The notes beneath the pieces were generated by a model that saw nothing but the letters and a program-made list of their open reading frames with translations, did not search any database and had not been told where the DNA came from. Source: Thermoplasmata archaeon (GTDB lineage: Archaea; Thermoplasmatota; Thermoplasmata; Halarchaeoplasmatales; Halarchaeoplasmataceae). Taken from it: DNA of 5,048 nucleotides. Location of the stretch: assembly GCA_007129655.1 (NCBI GenBank), contig SKVC01000098.1, forward strand, positions 1 through 5,048, written 5' to 3'. Shown here one piece after another: positions 4,848 to 5,048 of the stretch (positions are counted from its first letter, which is position 1; each line of letters opens with the position of its first letter). A program made the position numbers and the translations under genes.

Positions 4848-4884
4848 ACATCGTTTAACTATAAACTCTGGAGAGTAGCACATT

Positions 4885-5048
4885 ATGGCGACTGTATATG
4901 ACGTGCCCCCAAAAAGGCTAATCGAAAAACTCAGCGAAGTTCTAAAGGAAACCGACGGAATTGAACCGCCTCAGTGGGCACCCTTTGTAAAGACTGGAGT
5001 TCACAAGGAAAAAGCCCCTATTCAAGAGGACTGGTGGTATACCCGTAC
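4885..5048 (+). CDS. rps19e: 30S ribosomal protein S19e, N-terminal part, runs off the right edge
   Basis: The 54 visible codons begin MATVYDVPPKRLIEKLSEVL and continue through EPPQWAPFVKTGVHKEKAP to EDWWYTR. The pattern 'tvyDVPa..LI..la..Lk....i.pP.Wa.fvKTG...E..P...dWwYtR' is characteristic of S19e, a small-subunit protein found in archaea and eukaryotes and needed in eukaryotes for 40S maturation. The full archaeal protein is about 150 residues, so roughly two thirds lies beyond the window. The ATG is fixed by the conserved N-terminus. In many archaea this gene is followed by a PDCD5-like DNA-binding protein, L39e, L31e and aIF6, which can be looked for downstream. It is transcribed divergently from the large ATPase. 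Confidence 0.97.
   Translation, partial: MATVYDVPPKRLIEKLSEVLKETDGIEPPQWAPFVKTGVHKEKAPIQEDWWYTR

Overview
The window looks like a piece of an archaeal chromosome. The right edge holds the start of ribosomal protein S19e, which archaea and eukaryotes have and bacteria lack. The centre holds an archaeal-type phosphopantetheine adenylyltransferase and a small DUF2116-type zinc-ribbon membrane protein. Several starts have TATA-like boxes about 26 nt upstream and little or no leader, while two others have Shine-Dalgarno motifs. A euryarchaeon, perhaps of the Thermoplasmata or a relative, fits best, but that lineage guess is inference.

Layout. Positions 1-184 (minus) carry the N-terminus of an AbrB/MazE-type antitoxin whose expected partner would lie off the left edge. 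A 206-bp divergent intergenic region (185-390) separates it from a plus-strand toxin-antitoxin pair: a ribbon-helix-helix + UPF0175-like antitoxin (391-708), overlapping a DUF3368-type PIN-domain toxin (692-1174). This intergenic region is rich in symmetry. It has a 10-bp inverted repeat in front of the AbrB gene, a 97-nt imperfect hairpin with 12-bp perfect arms, paired direct repeats in front of the RHH gene, and an identical 12-bp sequence around both start codons. Next comes a two-gene operon (1227-2367): a leaderless DUF2116 zinc-ribbon/TM protein and, coupled by a strong GGAGGT motif and a TTG start, a fusion of CoaD (coenzyme A synthesis) with a DUF84/NTPase-like domain.

On the minus strand, overlapping the fusion gene tail-to-tail by 26 bp, is an 808-residue STAND/AAA-type ATPase with a long TPR array (2342-4768). 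Its promoter region is shared with the divergent rps19e gene starting at 4885.

How the genes relate. The left kilobase is an accessory block of two divergent toxin-antitoxin-type loci, probably each autoregulated from the shared region. The middle is core cofactor metabolism, with possible nucleotide-pool house-cleaning. The large ATPase looks like a signal-transducing regulator with no recognisable effector domain. S19e begins a translation gene set that runs off the window. I see no RNA genes of known families, CRISPR arrays, transposases or integrases. I found no convincing wholly new system. The most unusual elements are the structured divergent intergenic region and the partly degenerate CoaD-DUF84 fusion.
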